From contig ACOK01000096.1 of assembly GCA_000174895.1 (NCBI GenBank), forward strand, positions 1 through 42,231: DNA of 42,231 nucleotides, in the 5' to 3' direction. The first letter of the stretch is position 1, and every line of letters begins with the position of its first letter. The stretch is from Ruminococcus flavefaciens FD-1 (GTDB lineage Bacteria > Bacillota > Clostridia > Oscillospirales > Ruminococcaceae). The position numbers and the translations under genes were made by a program. A model generated the notes under the pieces. That model worked only from the letters and a program-made list of their open reading frames with translations, was not told where the DNA came from and made no database searches. Shown in pieces: positions 30,605 through 40,779 of the stretch.

Positions 30605-31932
30605 TTGCTTATCACCTCTCCTATAAGATCGTAATCCAGAGTATCGGTGATCCTTATTGTAACGTACTGACCTATTTCAAGGGGATCATCCGATGTGAAG
30701 AACACCTTTCCGTCGATATCGGGAGCGTCAAGGGGAGTTCTTCCGAAATAGCATTCGCCGAATTTGTCGAAGCCTTCAACAACTGCTTCAAGTTCGCATC
30801 CCATAAGCTTCTCGTTGTTCTCACAGCTTATGAGCATCTGCTGTTCCATTATTATATCTGCACGGTGAGCGGCGGTCTCCTCGTCTATCTGATCGGGGAA
30901 TTCAGCAGCCTTTGTGCCTTCCTCACGGGAATAAGGGAAGCAGCCAAGTCTGTCGAAGCGGACACGCTTTACGAATTCTGCAAGTTCATTGAACTGTTCC
31001 TCTGTCTCTCCGGGGAAACCTGTTATCAGCGTGGTACGGAGTATGACTCCCGGCACTTTCTCACGGATATGCCTGAAGAGAGCCTCCAGCTTTTCAGTAT
31101 CTCCCCAGCGGTTCATGCGTGAGAGGATATCGCCGTTGCAATGCTGTATCGGGATCTCCATATACTTCACTATCTTGTCCTCACGGGCGATAACGTCAAG
31201 AAGTTCATCGGTTATGCGCTCGGGGTAGCAGTAGAGAGTGCGTATCCATTTAAGTCCGTCTATCCTGCAAAGCTCGGTGAGAAGCTCCGCAAGCTTCGGC
31301 TCACCGTAGAGGTCCTTGCCGTAGAGAGCGGTATCCTGTGCTATCACTACTAATTCGGTAACGCCGTTTTCAGCGAGGAAACGTGCTTCCTTCAGCACAT
31401 CCTCCATGGGGACGCTTCTGAACTTTCCTCTGATGAGGGGGATAGCGCAGTAGGTACAGCAGTTTGAACATCCTTCAGCTACTTTGAGGTAAGTGAAAAA
31501 GGGAAGTGTGGATATTATTCTTTCGCCTGAAAGCTCAGCATCGAGCTTGGGAGCGAAACAGACATATCTCTCGTTTGCAAGCACATGGTCGAGGACATCG
31601 ACTATATCCTTTGTATTGCCGATACCGATAACAGCGTCAGCTTCGGGGAACTGCTCAGCAGCCTCTTCCTTGTAACGCTCAACGAGACATCCGGTAATGA
31701 TGATCTTTTTAAGAGTGCCTTCCTCCTTGAGCTTGCCCAGTTCAAGGATAGTTTCTATAGCTTCTTCCTTAGCCGATTTTATAAAGCCGCAGGTATTTAC
31801 CACAGCCACATCAGCAAGTCCGGGTTCAGTCACAAGCTGATAGCCGTGAGATTTCAGCTTATACAGCATTCTCTCCGAATCTACCAGATTTTTTGAACAT
31901 CCCAGTGACACCATGCCGACCTTTATTGCCAT
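30601..31932 (-). CDS. rimO: Ribosomal protein uS12 methylthiotransferase RimO
   Basis: 443 aa from ATG 31932 (GAGGAGGAC upstream); an upstream in-frame start at 31983 adds 17 residues that lie within recX and is not favoured. RimO is a radical SAM enzyme that adds a methylthio group to an Asp of ribosomal protein S12. The N-terminal UPF0004 domain has GCSKN and NTCGFI cysteines; the radical SAM cluster is AEGCSNCCTYCAIPLIRG (C-x3-C-x2-C, about 145-160); the C-terminal TRAM-type domain ends the protein. It follows recX directly and overlaps pgsA. Confidence 0.95.
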   Translation of the reverse strand: MAIKVGMVSLGCSKNLVDSERMLYKLKSHGYQLVTEPGLADVAVVNTCGFIKSAKEEAIETILELGKLKEEGTLKKIIITGCLVERYKEEAAEQFPEADAVIGIGNTKDIVDVLDHVLANERYVCFAPKLDAELSGERIISTLPFFTYLKVAEGCSNCCTYCAIPLIRGKFRSVPMEDVLKEARFLAENGVTELVVIAQDTALYGKDLYGEPKLAELLTELCRIDGLKWIRTLYCYPERITDELLDVIAREDKIVKYMEIPIQHCNGDILSRMNRWGDTEKLEALFRHIREKVPGVILRTTLITGFPGETEEQFNELAEFVKRVRFDRLGCFPYSREEGTKAAEFPDQIDEETAAHRADIIMEQQMLISCENNEKLMGCELEAVVEGFDKFGECYFGRTPLDAPDIDGKVFFTSDDPLEIGQYVTIRITDTLDYDLIGEVISK

Positions 31933-31933
31933 A

Positions 31934-32572
31934 TCAGTCGTCCTCCTCATATATGCTATTCTCAAAATATTCCTTAACGGCACGGTTTATATCGGAGAAA
32001 TCGTATCCGTACCGCACCAGTGCATTTTTTACTTTTTCGATGCTTTTTCTGTCGCTGCTGTCCGTGAGATAACGTGAATGCTTAGTTTCCAGCAGTTCCA
32101 TTAGGTTCTCGCTGAATCTGTCATCGTATACTGCAAGGGCATCCTCAGCGGTAAACTGATCGATCCCTTTCAGCATTATCTCACGCTTAGCCCGTCTGTA
32201 GCCGAATTTACGTGTCTCCACCAGCTTTCTCGCCATGCGCTCGGCATAGCGTTCATCGTCGATGAAGCCGTTTTCTTTCAGCTTTTTCAGCACCGCACTG
32301 CAAAGAGTTTCACTTTTGTATGTCTTTATCAGCTTTTCCGTCATTTCCTTTGCGCTGTAGTCACGGTAATCCAGCAGAAACAGCGCTCGCTGGTAGGCTC
32401 TGCGGAAGTTTGAAGCATAGACTATCTTCCTCAGTTCCTCACGCTCAAGCTCCATGCCTGTGCGGACGGAAAAGTCTGTGATAATATCTATATGCAGGTA
32501 GAGCTTGCGGCTTTCGTCGATCTCCACCTCATAGGTAGTCCCCTTATATCGGGAAACATTGGTAACTTTCAT
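31934..32572 (-). CDS. recX: RecX regulator of RecA
   Basis: 212 aa. RecX binds RecA filaments and limits their growth. The family pattern of three-helix repeats is visible: RALFLLDYRDYSAKEMTEKL, KLKENGFIDDERYAERMARK, KFGYRRAKREIMLKGI and, at the C-terminus, RYGYDFSDINRAVKEYF. The N-terminal 60 residues form a small beta region as in Firmicute RecX. It starts at the last base of the recA stop, in the common recA-recX order. Confidence 0.92.
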   Translation of the reverse strand: MKVTNVSRYKGTTYEVEIDESRKLYLHIDIITDFSVRTGMELEREELRKIVYASNFRRAYQRALFLLDYRDYSAKEMTEKLIKTYKSETLCSAVLKKLKENGFIDDERYAERMARKLVETRKFGYRRAKREIMLKGIDQFTAEDALAVYDDRFSENLMELLETKHSRYLTDSSDRKSIEKVKNALVRYGYDFSDINRAVKEYFENSIYEEDD

Positions 32573-33762
32573 TATTCCTCAGCAGGAGTGAACTCCTCGA
32601 AATCCTCATCGATATCAGCAAGGATATCGTCGCTGCTGTCGTTCTGCGGTGCTGCATTTTCCTCAGCAGGAGCATCTTCAGCGCCGTCCTTCTTGCCCTT
32701 CTTGCCCTTTGGAGCAACGGATTCTTTCAGCTCGTCCTTGCGGGCAAGTATCTGCTCCTCGATCTCCTTCATGAGAGCCTCGTCATTCTTCAGCAGTTCC
32801 TTTACATTGTCACGACCCTGTCCCAGCTTCTGATCCTTGTAGCTGAACCATGAACCGCCCTTCTTGATTATATCAAGGTCAACGGCGAGGTCAAGAACTT
32901 CGCCTGTACGTGAGATTCCGCTGCCGTACATCAGGTCGAATTCGCATTCCTTGAAAGGAGGAGCGACCTTGTTCTTGACGATCTTGCAGCGTGTGCTTGC
33001 GCCGACAATATCTGTGCCTGACTTGATTACCTCGCCCTTGCGAACTTCGATACGTACCGATGAGTAGAACTTCAGTGCACGGCCGCCGGGGGTAGTTTCG
33101 GGGTTTCCGTACATAACGCCGATCTTCTCACGGATCTGGTTGATGAAGATAGCGACACAGTTTGACTTGGATATAGCCGCTGTGAGCTTTCTCATAGCCT
33201 GTGACATAAGTCTTGCCAGCTGACCAACGTGGAGGTCGCCCATTTCGCCGTCGATCTCGGCACGGGTAGTCATAGCTGCGATGGAGTCAAGTACGATAAC
33301 GTCGATAGCGCCCGAACGGATAAGAGCCTCAGCGATCTCAAGAGCCTGTTCACCGCTGTCAGGCTGTGATACCAGGAGATTCTCGATATTTACACCGAGA
33401 GCCTGAGCGTACACAGGGTCGAGAGCGTGTTCAACGTCGATGAAGGCAACTTCGCCGTCCATCTTCTGAGCCTGAGCAATGATGGAGAGGGCAACAGTAG
33501 TCTTACCTGAGCTTTCGGGTCCGTATATCTCAACGATACGTCCACGGGGAACACCGCCTATACCGAGAGCCATATCCAGTGTCATAGAGCCTGTGGGGAT
33601 AGCGTCAACGTTGAGGGTCTTGGTCTGGCCGAGACGCATGATAGCGCCTGCACCGTACTTCTTTTCTATCTGCTTAAGAGCGCCGTCAAGGGCAGTCTTC
33701 TTGTCTTCTTTGGTAGCAGCTTTTACTACTGTAGGTTTTTTAGCAAGTTCCTTCTTAGCCAT
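32572..33762 (-). CDS. recA: Recombinase RecA
   Basis: 396 aa. ATP-dependent strand-exchange protein for homologous recombination and SOS induction. Walker A GPESSGKT (81-88), then [26 protein letters not shown], the L2-region [20 protein letters not shown] and [13 protein letters not shown]. It is longer than most RecA proteins (about 350 aa) because of a lysine-rich, then strongly acidic tail (about 345-396), which is the usual place for regulation. GGAGGTAAAAA precedes the ATG, three bases after the prmC stop, so it appears driven mainly from the operon promoter. I see no SOS-box in the short gap. Confidence 0.97.
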   Translation of the reverse strand: MAKKELAKKPTVVKAATKEDKKTALDGALKQIEKKYGAGAIMRLGQTKTLNVDAIPTGSMTLDMALGIGGVPRGRIVEIYGPESSGKTTVALSIIAQAQKMDGEVAFIDVEHALDPVYAQALGVNIENLLVSQPDSGEQALEIAEALIRSGAIDVIVLDSIAAMTTRAEIDGEMGDLHVGQLARLMSQAMRKLTAAISKSNCVAIFINQIREKIGVMYGNPETTPGGRALKFYSSVRIEVRKGEVIKSGTDIVGASTRCKIVKNKVAPPFKECEFDLMYGSGISRTGEVLDLAVDLDIIKKGGSWFSYKDQKLGQGRDNVKELLKNDEALMKEIEEQILARKDELKESVAPKGKKGKKDGAEDAPAEENAAPQNDSSDDILADIDEDFEEFTPAEE

Positions 33763-33765
33763 TTT

Positions 33766-34620
33766 TTACCTCCGTTTCTGAGCTGAAGCAGTGCGGAATA
33801 TCCCCGCAAGGTCACGGCTCAGTGTAATATTATCAAAATCGTTGTCGTTCAGTATCTTTTCAACATCGTTCTGCTGACCGTCGCCGTATTCATAGAGCAG
33901 CCAGCCTCCGTCAGCAAGGGAATATTTCCACAGCGCAGTCATGGTGCGGTAGAAATCCAGACCGTCCTCACCGCCGTAGAGCGCCATTTCAGGCTCGTAG
34001 CGTACTTCCTGCTGAAGCTCCGCCATTTCCTTTGCGGTGACATAGGGGGGATTGCTGACGATTATATCCATATCACGGAACATATCCGCAGTTTCTTTTT
34101 TCAGCACATCGCCTTTGATAATGCGTATATCCGCATCATTCAGCGAGGCATTTTCCTTTATTATATCCAGAGCGCCGCCGGAGAGTTCAACAGCGGATAC
34201 CTCCGCAAGGGGGAGTTCCTTTTTCAGCGTTATGGCTATGCATCCGCTTCCTGAGCAGAGATCGGCTATTTTCGGGGATCTCATGCCCTTTCTGCGGCAT
34301 ATCTCCAGCACGTTTTCGATGAGAGTCTCGGTATCGGGGCGTGGTATCAGCACATCCTCACTTAATCTGAAAGGGTAGCCGTAGAATTCCCATTCGCCCA
34401 GCAGATACTGGAGCGGATAGCCGCTGCTGCGTCTTTCTGTCAGCTGACGGATGGTCTTTTCGTCCTCGCCGCTGACTTCTTCGGCAGGTCGGAAAAGCGG
34501 ATATTTGTCGTGAAGGATATCCTGAAAAATGCACAGGGTATCGAACTCCCAGTCCTCATTTCCCGAATTTTTCAGTATCTCTCCGCATATGTCATAGAGT
34601 GCTTTCCTCTGCATTACCAC
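33766..34620 (-). CDS. prmC: Peptide chain release factor N5-glutamine methyltransferase
   Basis: 284 aa. Methylates the Gln of the GGQ motif in release factors using S-adenosylmethionine. Diagnostic features are VLIPRPDTETLIENVLE, the SAM-binding loop KIADLCSGSGCIAI and the catalytic IIVSNPPYVTAKEM (about 184-198), with EVRYEPEMALYGGEDGLDFY after it. Overlaps the preceding DUF1385 gene by seven bases. Normal length. Confidence 0.94.
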   Translation of the reverse strand: MVMQRKALYDICGEILKNSGNEDWEFDTLCIFQDILHDKYPLFRPAEEVSGEDEKTIRQLTERRSSGYPLQYLLGEWEFYGYPFRLSEDVLIPRPDTETLIENVLEICRRKGMRSPKIADLCSGSGCIAITLKKELPLAEVSAVELSGGALDIIKENASLNDADIRIIKGDVLKKETADMFRDMDIIVSNPPYVTAKEMAELQQEVRYEPEMALYGGEDGLDFYRTMTALWKYSLADGGWLLYEYGDGQQNDVEKILNDNDFDNITLSRDLAGIFRTASAQKRR

Positions 34621-35576
34621 TTGTCCTCGGACTTATCCTCAGGGATGCAGGGCTTGAGAGCGGCAATTGCTATTTCTATCATGCTGTCATCGGGTTCACG
34701 GGTAGTTATCCTCTGCATAGCAAGTCCCGGAGCGGAAAGTATGCGTGTAACGATATTGTCGTTGTTGCCTGCAAGGCGGATGAATTCGTATGATATTCCC
34801 ACTACCAGCGGCAGAAGCACCAGTGAAGCCGCTATTCTCTGCCATGTTACAGTGAACGGTACAAAACACATCACGAATATGCCTACCAGCAGTACAAGGA
34901 AAATAAAGCTTGTGCCGCATCTCTTGTGGAAGCGTGTCTGTTTGCGGACATTTTCCACAGTAAGCGGAAGTTCAGCCTCATGGCAGGCGATGGTCTTATG
35001 CTCTGCGCCGTGGTACATATACTGTCTGCGGATGTCCTTCATAAGGCTTACCAGAGCCATATACGCCACAAACAGCGCTATCTTGACGATACCCTCCAGC
35101 ACTGAGCGGAGGATACGGTGTTCTTTCACGTCGGGGATGAATCCCACGATTATCTTAGGCAGGAAGACGAAAAGTCCCACAGCCATGACTACTCCGACGA
35201 GTATGCCGATATACATGAAGATATCGTAGATGCTGCTTTCATCTTTGTCCTTGCCGTCTTTTGTATTATTCTCCTCCTGTTCATCTTCGGGGAGCTGTTT
35301 CTCTGCGGATTTCATCATGTACTTGTAGCCCTTGACAAGGGAAGTCACAAATGAACAGCATCCACGGACAAGGGGAGTTTTCTTGTACCAGGGAGCATTC
35401 TTGCCGTTGTTTTCCTCCCATGTTTCAAGGTCGATAGTGCCGTCGGGAAGACGGCAGGCCATAGCGCCTGTAGTCGGACCAAGCATCATTATGCCTTCGA
35501 TGAGGGCCTGTCCGCCTATTTTTGATTTGAATTTCTCAGCAGTCGGCTGAGCGTTGGATTTATTGCTCATAGTCAC
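34614..35576 (-). CDS. DUF1385 domain membrane protein
   Basis: 320 aa. Opens with KIGGQALIEGIMMLGPTTGA, the hallmark of DUF1385, followed by a charged loop and several membrane helices (about 135-175 and 220-265) flanking YHGAEHKTIACHEAELPLTV, a conserved His-rich motif. Function not established; it commonly sits upstream of prmC in Clostridia, which is the order here. ATGA overlap with the histidine kinase gene upstream. Confidence 0.9.
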   Translation of the reverse strand: MTMSNKSNAQPTAEKFKSKIGGQALIEGIMMLGPTTGAMACRLPDGTIDLETWEENNGKNAPWYKKTPLVRGCCSFVTSLVKGYKYMMKSAEKQLPEDEQEENNTKDGKDKDESSIYDIFMYIGILVGVVMAVGLFVFLPKIIVGFIPDVKEHRILRSVLEGIVKIALFVAYMALVSLMKDIRRQYMYHGAEHKTIACHEAELPLTVENVRKQTRFHKRCGTSFIFLVLLVGIFVMCFVPFTVTWQRIAASLVLLPLVVGISYEFIRLAGNNDNIVTRILSAPGLAMQRITTREPDDSMIEIAIAALKPCIPEDKSEDKW

Positions 35577-36979
35577 TTATCTTTCTTTGCGGGAAGGGTT
35601 ATGGTAACGGTAGTGCCCAGTCCCTCGCCTTCGCTGTCGATGGAGAGAGTACCGCCGTGCATACTGATTATCTCGTCAGCAACGGCAAGTCCGATACCCG
35701 AACCTCTTCTTGTGTGGTTGGCTTTATAGAATTTTGTCTTAACCTTGGCAAGGTCTGACTGTTTGATACCAACGCCTGTGTCCCTGACGGAGACAACTAC
35801 GTTATCTCCCGATTCATAGGCTTTTATGGTAATTCTGTCACCTGCTGAGGAATACTTCACAGCGTTGTCGATAACATTGATGAAGACCTGGCGTATGCGG
35901 TTCTTGTCGCCGAAAACGAAGGGAAGCATCTCAGGCTCGTCGTAGATTATCTCCTTGGTCTCTTTTCTTGCTTTTTCGCTGTATATCAGCACAGCGTCGC
36001 CCAGCTCTGCAAGGATGTCCATAGTTGCGCTTTGCAGGGTGAAATGGCCGTTCTGCATACGTGAGAAGTCAAGGAGCTCCTCTACCATCTGCTGAAGACG
36101 CTCAGTCTCGTTGACGATGACGCCGACGCCTTTTTTCATGGTGTCAGGAGAAGTACCGCCGTCCAGCATGAGAGTTTCTGCCCAGCCCTTGATAGCGGTG
36201 AGGGGAGTTCTCAGCTCGTGGGATACAGAGGAGATGAACTCATTCTTCATAGCCTCAGCAGTTGAAAGCTCGTCAGCCATGTGGTTGATGGCGGTGCAAA
36301 GCTCACCTATCTCGTCATCGCTGTCATTCTCGATACGTACCGAGAAATCGCCCATTGCGAATTTACGTGCGATACCGCTTATCTGACGGATGGGCTTGAC
36401 GATAGAGCCTGCAAAGTAGAGGCCTATGGTGATTATGACAAGGATAATAGTCATGAAAACTACCGCTACTGCCAGAATATAGGTCTTGATGGTGTTGTCT
36501 ATTTCCGTCATGGAAGTTACCATGCGGACAGAGCTGTATTCACTGTTTATGGAGGAGATGGGCACGGATACCGCCAGCACCTTTTCTCCGCCCTGAAGCC
36601 TGTACACCTTGGAGCCTTCGCCTGATTCCATAGCCTGAACATAGTCCGGCATGATATCATCAGCATCGGGCGAGAATCCCGACGAGGTAAGAACAACTCG
36701 TCCCTTGGAATTTATCGCCATAAGCTCTATCTTGTCCTTTTCGTTGAAGGTCTCAAGCATCGTCCTCATCTCCGCCGAGAAGTTTGCGGAGCTGTCCTGG
36801 GAATGTATGCTGAGCACGGATGTTACCGCATTCAGCTTTGATATGAGGTACTGCCTTGCCGAGACGTAGAAATAATTCTGTATAGCGTAGACTATGGCCA
36901 TACTTATTATAAGAAGCGCCATGACAACGATACCGAGGTTATTGATTATCCAGCGCTTGGTGATACTCTTTTTAGCCAT
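35573..36979 (-). CDS. HAMP-domain sensor histidine kinase
   Basis: 468 aa. Two membrane helices (about 11-33 and 166-190) enclose an extracellular sensor of about 130 residues; HAMP follows (about 191-245), then the dimerisation helix with phospho-acceptor His254 in SSVSHELRTPLTAIKG, and the ATPase with N-box VFINVIDNAVKYSS, G1 DTGVGI and G2 GSGIGLAVADEI. The PhoR/WalK-like type differs from the AgrC kinase in this window. It pairs with the response regulator whose gene overlaps its start by one base. Signal unknown. Confidence 0.92.
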   Translation of the reverse strand: MAKKSITKRWIINNLGIVVMALLIISMAIVYAIQNYFYVSARQYLISKLNAVTSVLSIHSQDSSANFSAEMRTMLETFNEKDKIELMAINSKGRVVLTSSGFSPDADDIMPDYVQAMESGEGSKVYRLQGGEKVLAVSVPISSINSEYSSVRMVTSMTEIDNTIKTYILAVAVVFMTIILVIITIGLYFAGSIVKPIRQISGIARKFAMGDFSVRIENDSDDEIGELCTAINHMADELSTAEAMKNEFISSVSHELRTPLTAIKGWAETLMLDGGTSPDTMKKGVGVIVNETERLQQMVEELLDFSRMQNGHFTLQSATMDILAELGDAVLIYSEKARKETKEIIYDEPEMLPFVFGDKNRIRQVFINVIDNAVKYSSAGDRITIKAYESGDNVVVSVRDTGVGIKQSDLAKVKTKFYKANHTRRGSGIGLAVADEIISMHGGTLSIDSEGEGLGTTVTITLPAKKDK

Positions 36980-37680
36980 TACTGAACATCATTCCATTTA
37001 TAGCCGTAGCCCCATATAGTGATGATATACTTGGGATTCGAGGGCTCTTCCTCTATCTTCATACGTATACGTCTTATATTGACATCAACTATCTTGTCGT
37101 CGCCGTAATAGCTCTCGCCCCATATATGGTTAAGGATGCTTGCACGGTCAAGGGCGGTGTTCTTGTTGTTCATGAAGAATTCCATTATCTGGTATTCCAC
37201 CTGAGTAAGCTCGATAGGCTCGCCGTCCTTGGTAACGGTGCGGCTTTTCAGATTCAGTGTGAATGGGCCTGACTCTATCACAGACTGCTGTTCATTCTTG
37301 ATGAAGCTCATGCAGACACGGCGGTATATAGCGTCAACACGGGCTGTCAGCTCTGACGGAGAGAACGGCTTTGTGATATAGTCGTCAGCGCCTATCATAA
37401 GACCGCTGACCTTGTCCATTTCCTGAGTCCTTGCTGTCAGCATGATGATACCGATGGTAGAGCTTTTTTCACGTATCTTCTTGCATACGGTAAAACCGTC
37501 GATACCGGGCATCATGATGTCGAGAAGAACAACATCGAAATTTCCGTGTTCTGCTTCAAAAGTCTTGAGGGCGTCCTCTCCGCAGTTTACATCCACAACG
37601 TCATAGCCTGCACGTTTCAGGTTTATGACGACGAATTCACGGATAGTATCCTCGTCCTCGCATATGAGTATACGTTTCAT
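36979..37680 (-). CDS. OmpR/PhoB-family response regulator
   Basis: 233 aa. Receiver domain with acidic pocket CEDEDT and phospho-acceptor Asp54 in VVLLDIMMPGIDG, the Lys in ITKPFSPSEL (about 105), then a winged-helix DNA-binding domain (LTQVEYQIMEFFMNNKNTAL, VDVNIRRIRMKIE, YIITIWGYGYKW). First gene of the nine-gene minus-strand operon down to 29625. Partner of the HAMP kinase. The upstream gap to 37872 contains repeat-like, GC-rich sequence. Confidence 0.93.
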   Translation of the reverse strand: MKRILICEDEDTIREFVVINLKRAGYDVVDVNCGEDALKTFEAEHGNFDVVLLDIMMPGIDGFTVCKKIREKSSTIGIIMLTARTQEMDKVSGLMIGADDYITKPFSPSELTARVDAIYRRVCMSFIKNEQQSVIESGPFTLNLKSRTVTKDGEPIELTQVEYQIMEFFMNNKNTALDRASILNHIWGESYYGDDKIVDVNIRRIRMKIEEEPSNPKYIITIWGYGYKWNDVQ

Positions 37681-37871
37681 TTATATTCACTCCCTTGTTT
37701 CAATTCGGAATTCATAATAATAAATAGTATGGATGAGCGAAAGCAGACCTGCCTTTTTGCAGAGAATAAGGCGCTTGCGCCGGATCGTGACTGCGGCGCC
37801 TCCCAACGGTCGCACGTACCCTCTGTCCTTCGGACATCTCCCTGTACTACATGGAGTCACTCGCTCAGCGG

Positions 37872-39191
37872 CTACTCTTTAAAGTGGAAACCTACAGCCA
37901 CATCTCCTGCTGTAGGAGTAAGTCCGTCGCCCTCGGTATCGGGAGCTGACGGTATATAGGCGAGATAAGCCGAATCGCCCTTGGTATGGAGAAGCATATA
38001 GCCGTTTGCAAGCCTGTCCTCACGGGATGGCTGATCCTCGGCAAGATATATCCTCAGCAGTTCACGGCCGTCCTGACCGCCCTTGTAGCTTCGGAAAACT
38101 ATCTCATCGTTGATGGGGTCACGCTCCACTTTTATATTGTTCTCCCAGCGCTCGGGGAATATGAATATATAGCCCTCATTTACGCTGTAATAGGAGGTGT
38201 ACTTCTTTTTCAGCTTGTTATCCTCGCTGACGTACATCCATTCGGTTATCTTCATCTGTTCGCTTTCGGAAGATTCCGCATAGCCCAGCGATACCTTCTG
38301 AACCGGTATCTCGGGGATGCCGTCGCTGTCGATATCGAATGTGGCACATCCCGACGGACGCTTTGTAGCCAGCGATTCAGCAGCGGTATCGAATACCTTG
38401 TTCAGTCCGTTCTCGTCCATGTAGATAATATCGGACTGGATATTTCCCGCACCCGAACCTGCATCGATGTAAAGGCCCTTGCTGCCGTTGCCTAAAAGGC
38501 CGTAGCTGGGTTCATCGAATTCCATGAAGCTTCCGCTGAGTTCCTGGGAATAGGTTATGTATTTTCCCTGATCGGTCAGTCTGTAGACACAGGCCATTGC
38601 AGGCGAACTCGATGATGAACCTTTCAGCAGCAGGAATTCATTCTCGCCGTCTGTATCAAGGTCGGTAACGTCAAAGAAAGAGTAAGGCGCTGTACGGAAA
38701 GGCTGCTGTATCTTTCCTTCAATATAGTTGTATATGGAAACGTTCTTCTCGGAACGGTTTATCTGGCTGCTGCCGATGATGATATTCATTATGTCGCTTG
38801 AACCGAGCTTCGAGATCATTACCTTTTCGATCTCAGAGCCGTCAACGGGAGTATCGCACACCGATCTCCATTCGCCGTTATCCTTGTCGAGGATATTGAT
38901 ACGCAGGGTATTCTCCTCAACAGCAAGGCTGTTCTTCTCATAGAATACCAGCGCTTCATTGCCGCCGTCGCCGTCCACATCCTCAACGATGAAGGCGGAA
39001 AGATATTTACCGGATTTCGGGTATTTCAGGCTTATGGAATTGCCTGTGGCTGCGGTAAGGGCGCTGTATATCTGCTCCTGCTCCACACTCAGCTTGGGCG
39101 GAGACATGAGCGTGTCTATACTTGCGCCGAAGGTACAGCCTGTAAGAACTGCCGCCGCAAGGGGAAGCAGTATAATTTTCTTATTTATCAT
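37872..39191 (-). CDS. Lipoprotein with FG-GAP/VCBS-like repeats
   Basis: 439 aa. Lipoprotein signal with lipobox LTGC (Cys19). The body has repeated Asp-rich strands of the FG-GAP type: FIVEDVDGDGGNEALVFYE, VTDLDTDGENEFLLLKG and TFDIDSDGIPEIPVQ, as in beta-propeller proteins that bind calcium. No catalytic domain. It is anchored on the outer face of the membrane; the role is unknown. Transcribed on the minus strand, separate from the operon below it by a 190-base gap. Confidence 0.78.
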   Translation of the reverse strand: MINKKIILLPLAAAVLTGCTFGASIDTLMSPPKLSVEQEQIYSALTAATGNSISLKYPKSGKYLSAFIVEDVDGDGGNEALVFYEKNSLAVEENTLRINILDKDNGEWRSVCDTPVDGSEIEKVMISKLGSSDIMNIIIGSSQINRSEKNVSIYNYIEGKIQQPFRTAPYSFFDVTDLDTDGENEFLLLKGSSSSSPAMACVYRLTDQGKYITYSQELSGSFMEFDEPSYGLLGNGSKGLYIDAGSGAGNIQSDIIYMDENGLNKVFDTAAESLATKRPSGCATFDIDSDGIPEIPVQKVSLGYAESSESEQMKITEWMYVSEDNKLKKKYTSYYSVNEGYIFIFPERWENNIKVERDPINDEIVFRSYKGGQDGRELLRIYLAEDQPSREDRLANGYMLLHTKGDSAYLAYIPSAPDTEGDGLTPTAGDVAVGFHFKE

Positions 39192-39215
39192 ATCAATCTG
39201 ATGTTACACTGCGCA

Positions 39216-39234
39216 GGGCGGATATGCTCCGCCC
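39216..39234. terminator. Hairpin between citrate synthase and lipoprotein genes
   Basis: GGGCGGA (39216-39222) and TCCGCCC (39228-39234) form a short GC stem just after the citrate synthase stop. No long T-run on the minus strand, so a weak or partial terminator. Confidence 0.5.
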
Positions 39235-39258
39235 ATGCCTATGCAAACAGCTTTCCGA

Positions 39259-40617
39259 TCACTGTCTGTCGGCAAGCTTTACGTATTCGTGTTCCTTGGC
39301 GATAGCCTTGTATGCAGGGCGTATGATACGGTTGCTGGTGAGTATCTCCTCCATGCGGTGAGCAGCCCATCCTGCCATACGAGCGATAGCGAAAAGCGGA
39401 GTAAACAGCTCGTCAGGGATACCCAGCATACGGTATACCAGTCCTGAGTACATATCAACATTTGCACACATAGCCTTTGTGCTTCCCTTTTCTTCGAGGA
39501 AGATCTCCGGAGTAAGGCGCTCGATGGTAGCGAGGAGGCGGAATTCAGCCTCTATCTCCTTGCCCTTTGCAAGCTCAAATGCCTTCTTCTTGAGGATGAG
39601 AGCTCTCGGGTCTGAGATAGTGTATACAGCGTGGCCCATACCGTAGATAAGACCAGAATGGTCATTAGTCTCCTTGCGGAGGGTCTTGCGCATATAATCA
39701 GCAACTTCGCCTTCGTCTTCCCAGTTCTTGATGTTAGCCTTGAAGTTGTCAAGCATATTAATTACCTGATGGTTAGCACCGCCGTGGCGTGGTCCCTTCA
39801 GTGAGCATATAGCTGATGAGTAAGCTGAATAGGGGTCTGTGCCTGATGAAGTAAGCACACGGCAGGTGAATGTGGAATTGTTTCCGCCGCCGTGTTCAGC
39901 CTGAAGCATAAGGAGACGGTCCAGCATCTGAGCCTCGTCCTTGGAGTACTGTCTGTCGGGACGGAGCAGAGAAAGGATAGTCTGAGCGGTATTCTCCTCA
40001 TAGTTGATAGGATGCATGATCATGCTTGCGTTGTCGAATACACGGCGCTTTACCTGATAGGCATTCGCCATGATGACAGGAAGCTTTGCGATAAGGCTGA
40101 TAGCGGTACGCATCTCGTTTTCCAGCCCCTTGTTCTCACATTCGTCATCGTAGGAATAGAGAGCAAGTACTGAACGTGCAAGCTTGTTCATAATATTCTT
40201 TGAAGGAGCTTTGAGTATCATATCCTCAACAAAGCCGTTGGGGAGGTCTCTTTTCAGCGAGATGTATGTATTGAAATGAGCAAGCTCCTGTTCATTGGGG
40301 AGATGGCCGAAAAGGAGAAGAAAGGCTGTTTCTTCATAGCCATAGCGGTCCTCAGCTTCAACATTCTCCACCAGATCATTGATATTGTAGCCCCTGTAAA
40401 TGAGCTGACCGGGGATAGGCTCCACCTCACCCTCGTTGAGCAGATAACCGTGAACGTTGCAGATATTGGTTATACCTGCGACCACACCTGTACCGTCGCT
40501 GTTGCGCAGACCTCTCTTTACGTGATATTTTTCGTAAAACTTAGGATCTATAACGGAATTTTTCACAAGTTCACTGCATAAATCTGTAATGTTGGCACCC
40601 GAAATAAATGATGGCAT
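39259..40617 (-). CDS. gltA: Citrate synthase
   Basis: 452 aa. Condenses acetyl-CoA with oxaloacetate to citrate; in these fermenters it feeds glutamate synthesis through a partial TCA path. Signature residues are in MQAEHGGGNNSTF-type and SLKGPRHGGANHQV (active-site His) and YGMGHAVYTISDPRA (second His), with YRGYNINDLVENVEAEDRYG near the N-terminus. Length is slightly above the usual 380-430 because of an N-terminal extension, a form seen in Clostridia. Stands alone, with its own promoter region at 40620-40700. Confidence 0.93.
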   Translation of the reverse strand: MPSFISGANITDLCSELVKNSVIDPKFYEKYHVKRGLRNSDGTGVVAGITNICNVHGYLLNEGEVEPIPGQLIYRGYNINDLVENVEAEDRYGYEETAFLLLFGHLPNEQELAHFNTYISLKRDLPNGFVEDMILKAPSKNIMNKLARSVLALYSYDDECENKGLENEMRTAISLIAKLPVIMANAYQVKRRVFDNASMIMHPINYEENTAQTILSLLRPDRQYSKDEAQMLDRLLMLQAEHGGGNNSTFTCRVLTSSGTDPYSAYSSAICSLKGPRHGGANHQVINMLDNFKANIKNWEDEGEVADYMRKTLRKETNDHSGLIYGMGHAVYTISDPRALILKKKAFELAKGKEIEAEFRLLATIERLTPEIFLEEKGSTKAMCANVDMYSGLVYRMLGIPDELFTPLFAIARMAGWAAHRMEEILTSNRIIRPAYKAIAKEHEYVKLADRQ

Positions 40618-40779
40618 TACTTATCACTCTCCTTGAACATATTCATATTAATTATACACCATATTTCGGACGGTGTCAAATGAATTTAAGGAAACAACAG
40701 TGACGTTATCGTGAAGATTATGTATATTTAGTGAGAGTATAGTGTTATGCAAGTGAAATATTAAAAAGGAGGACTGAAC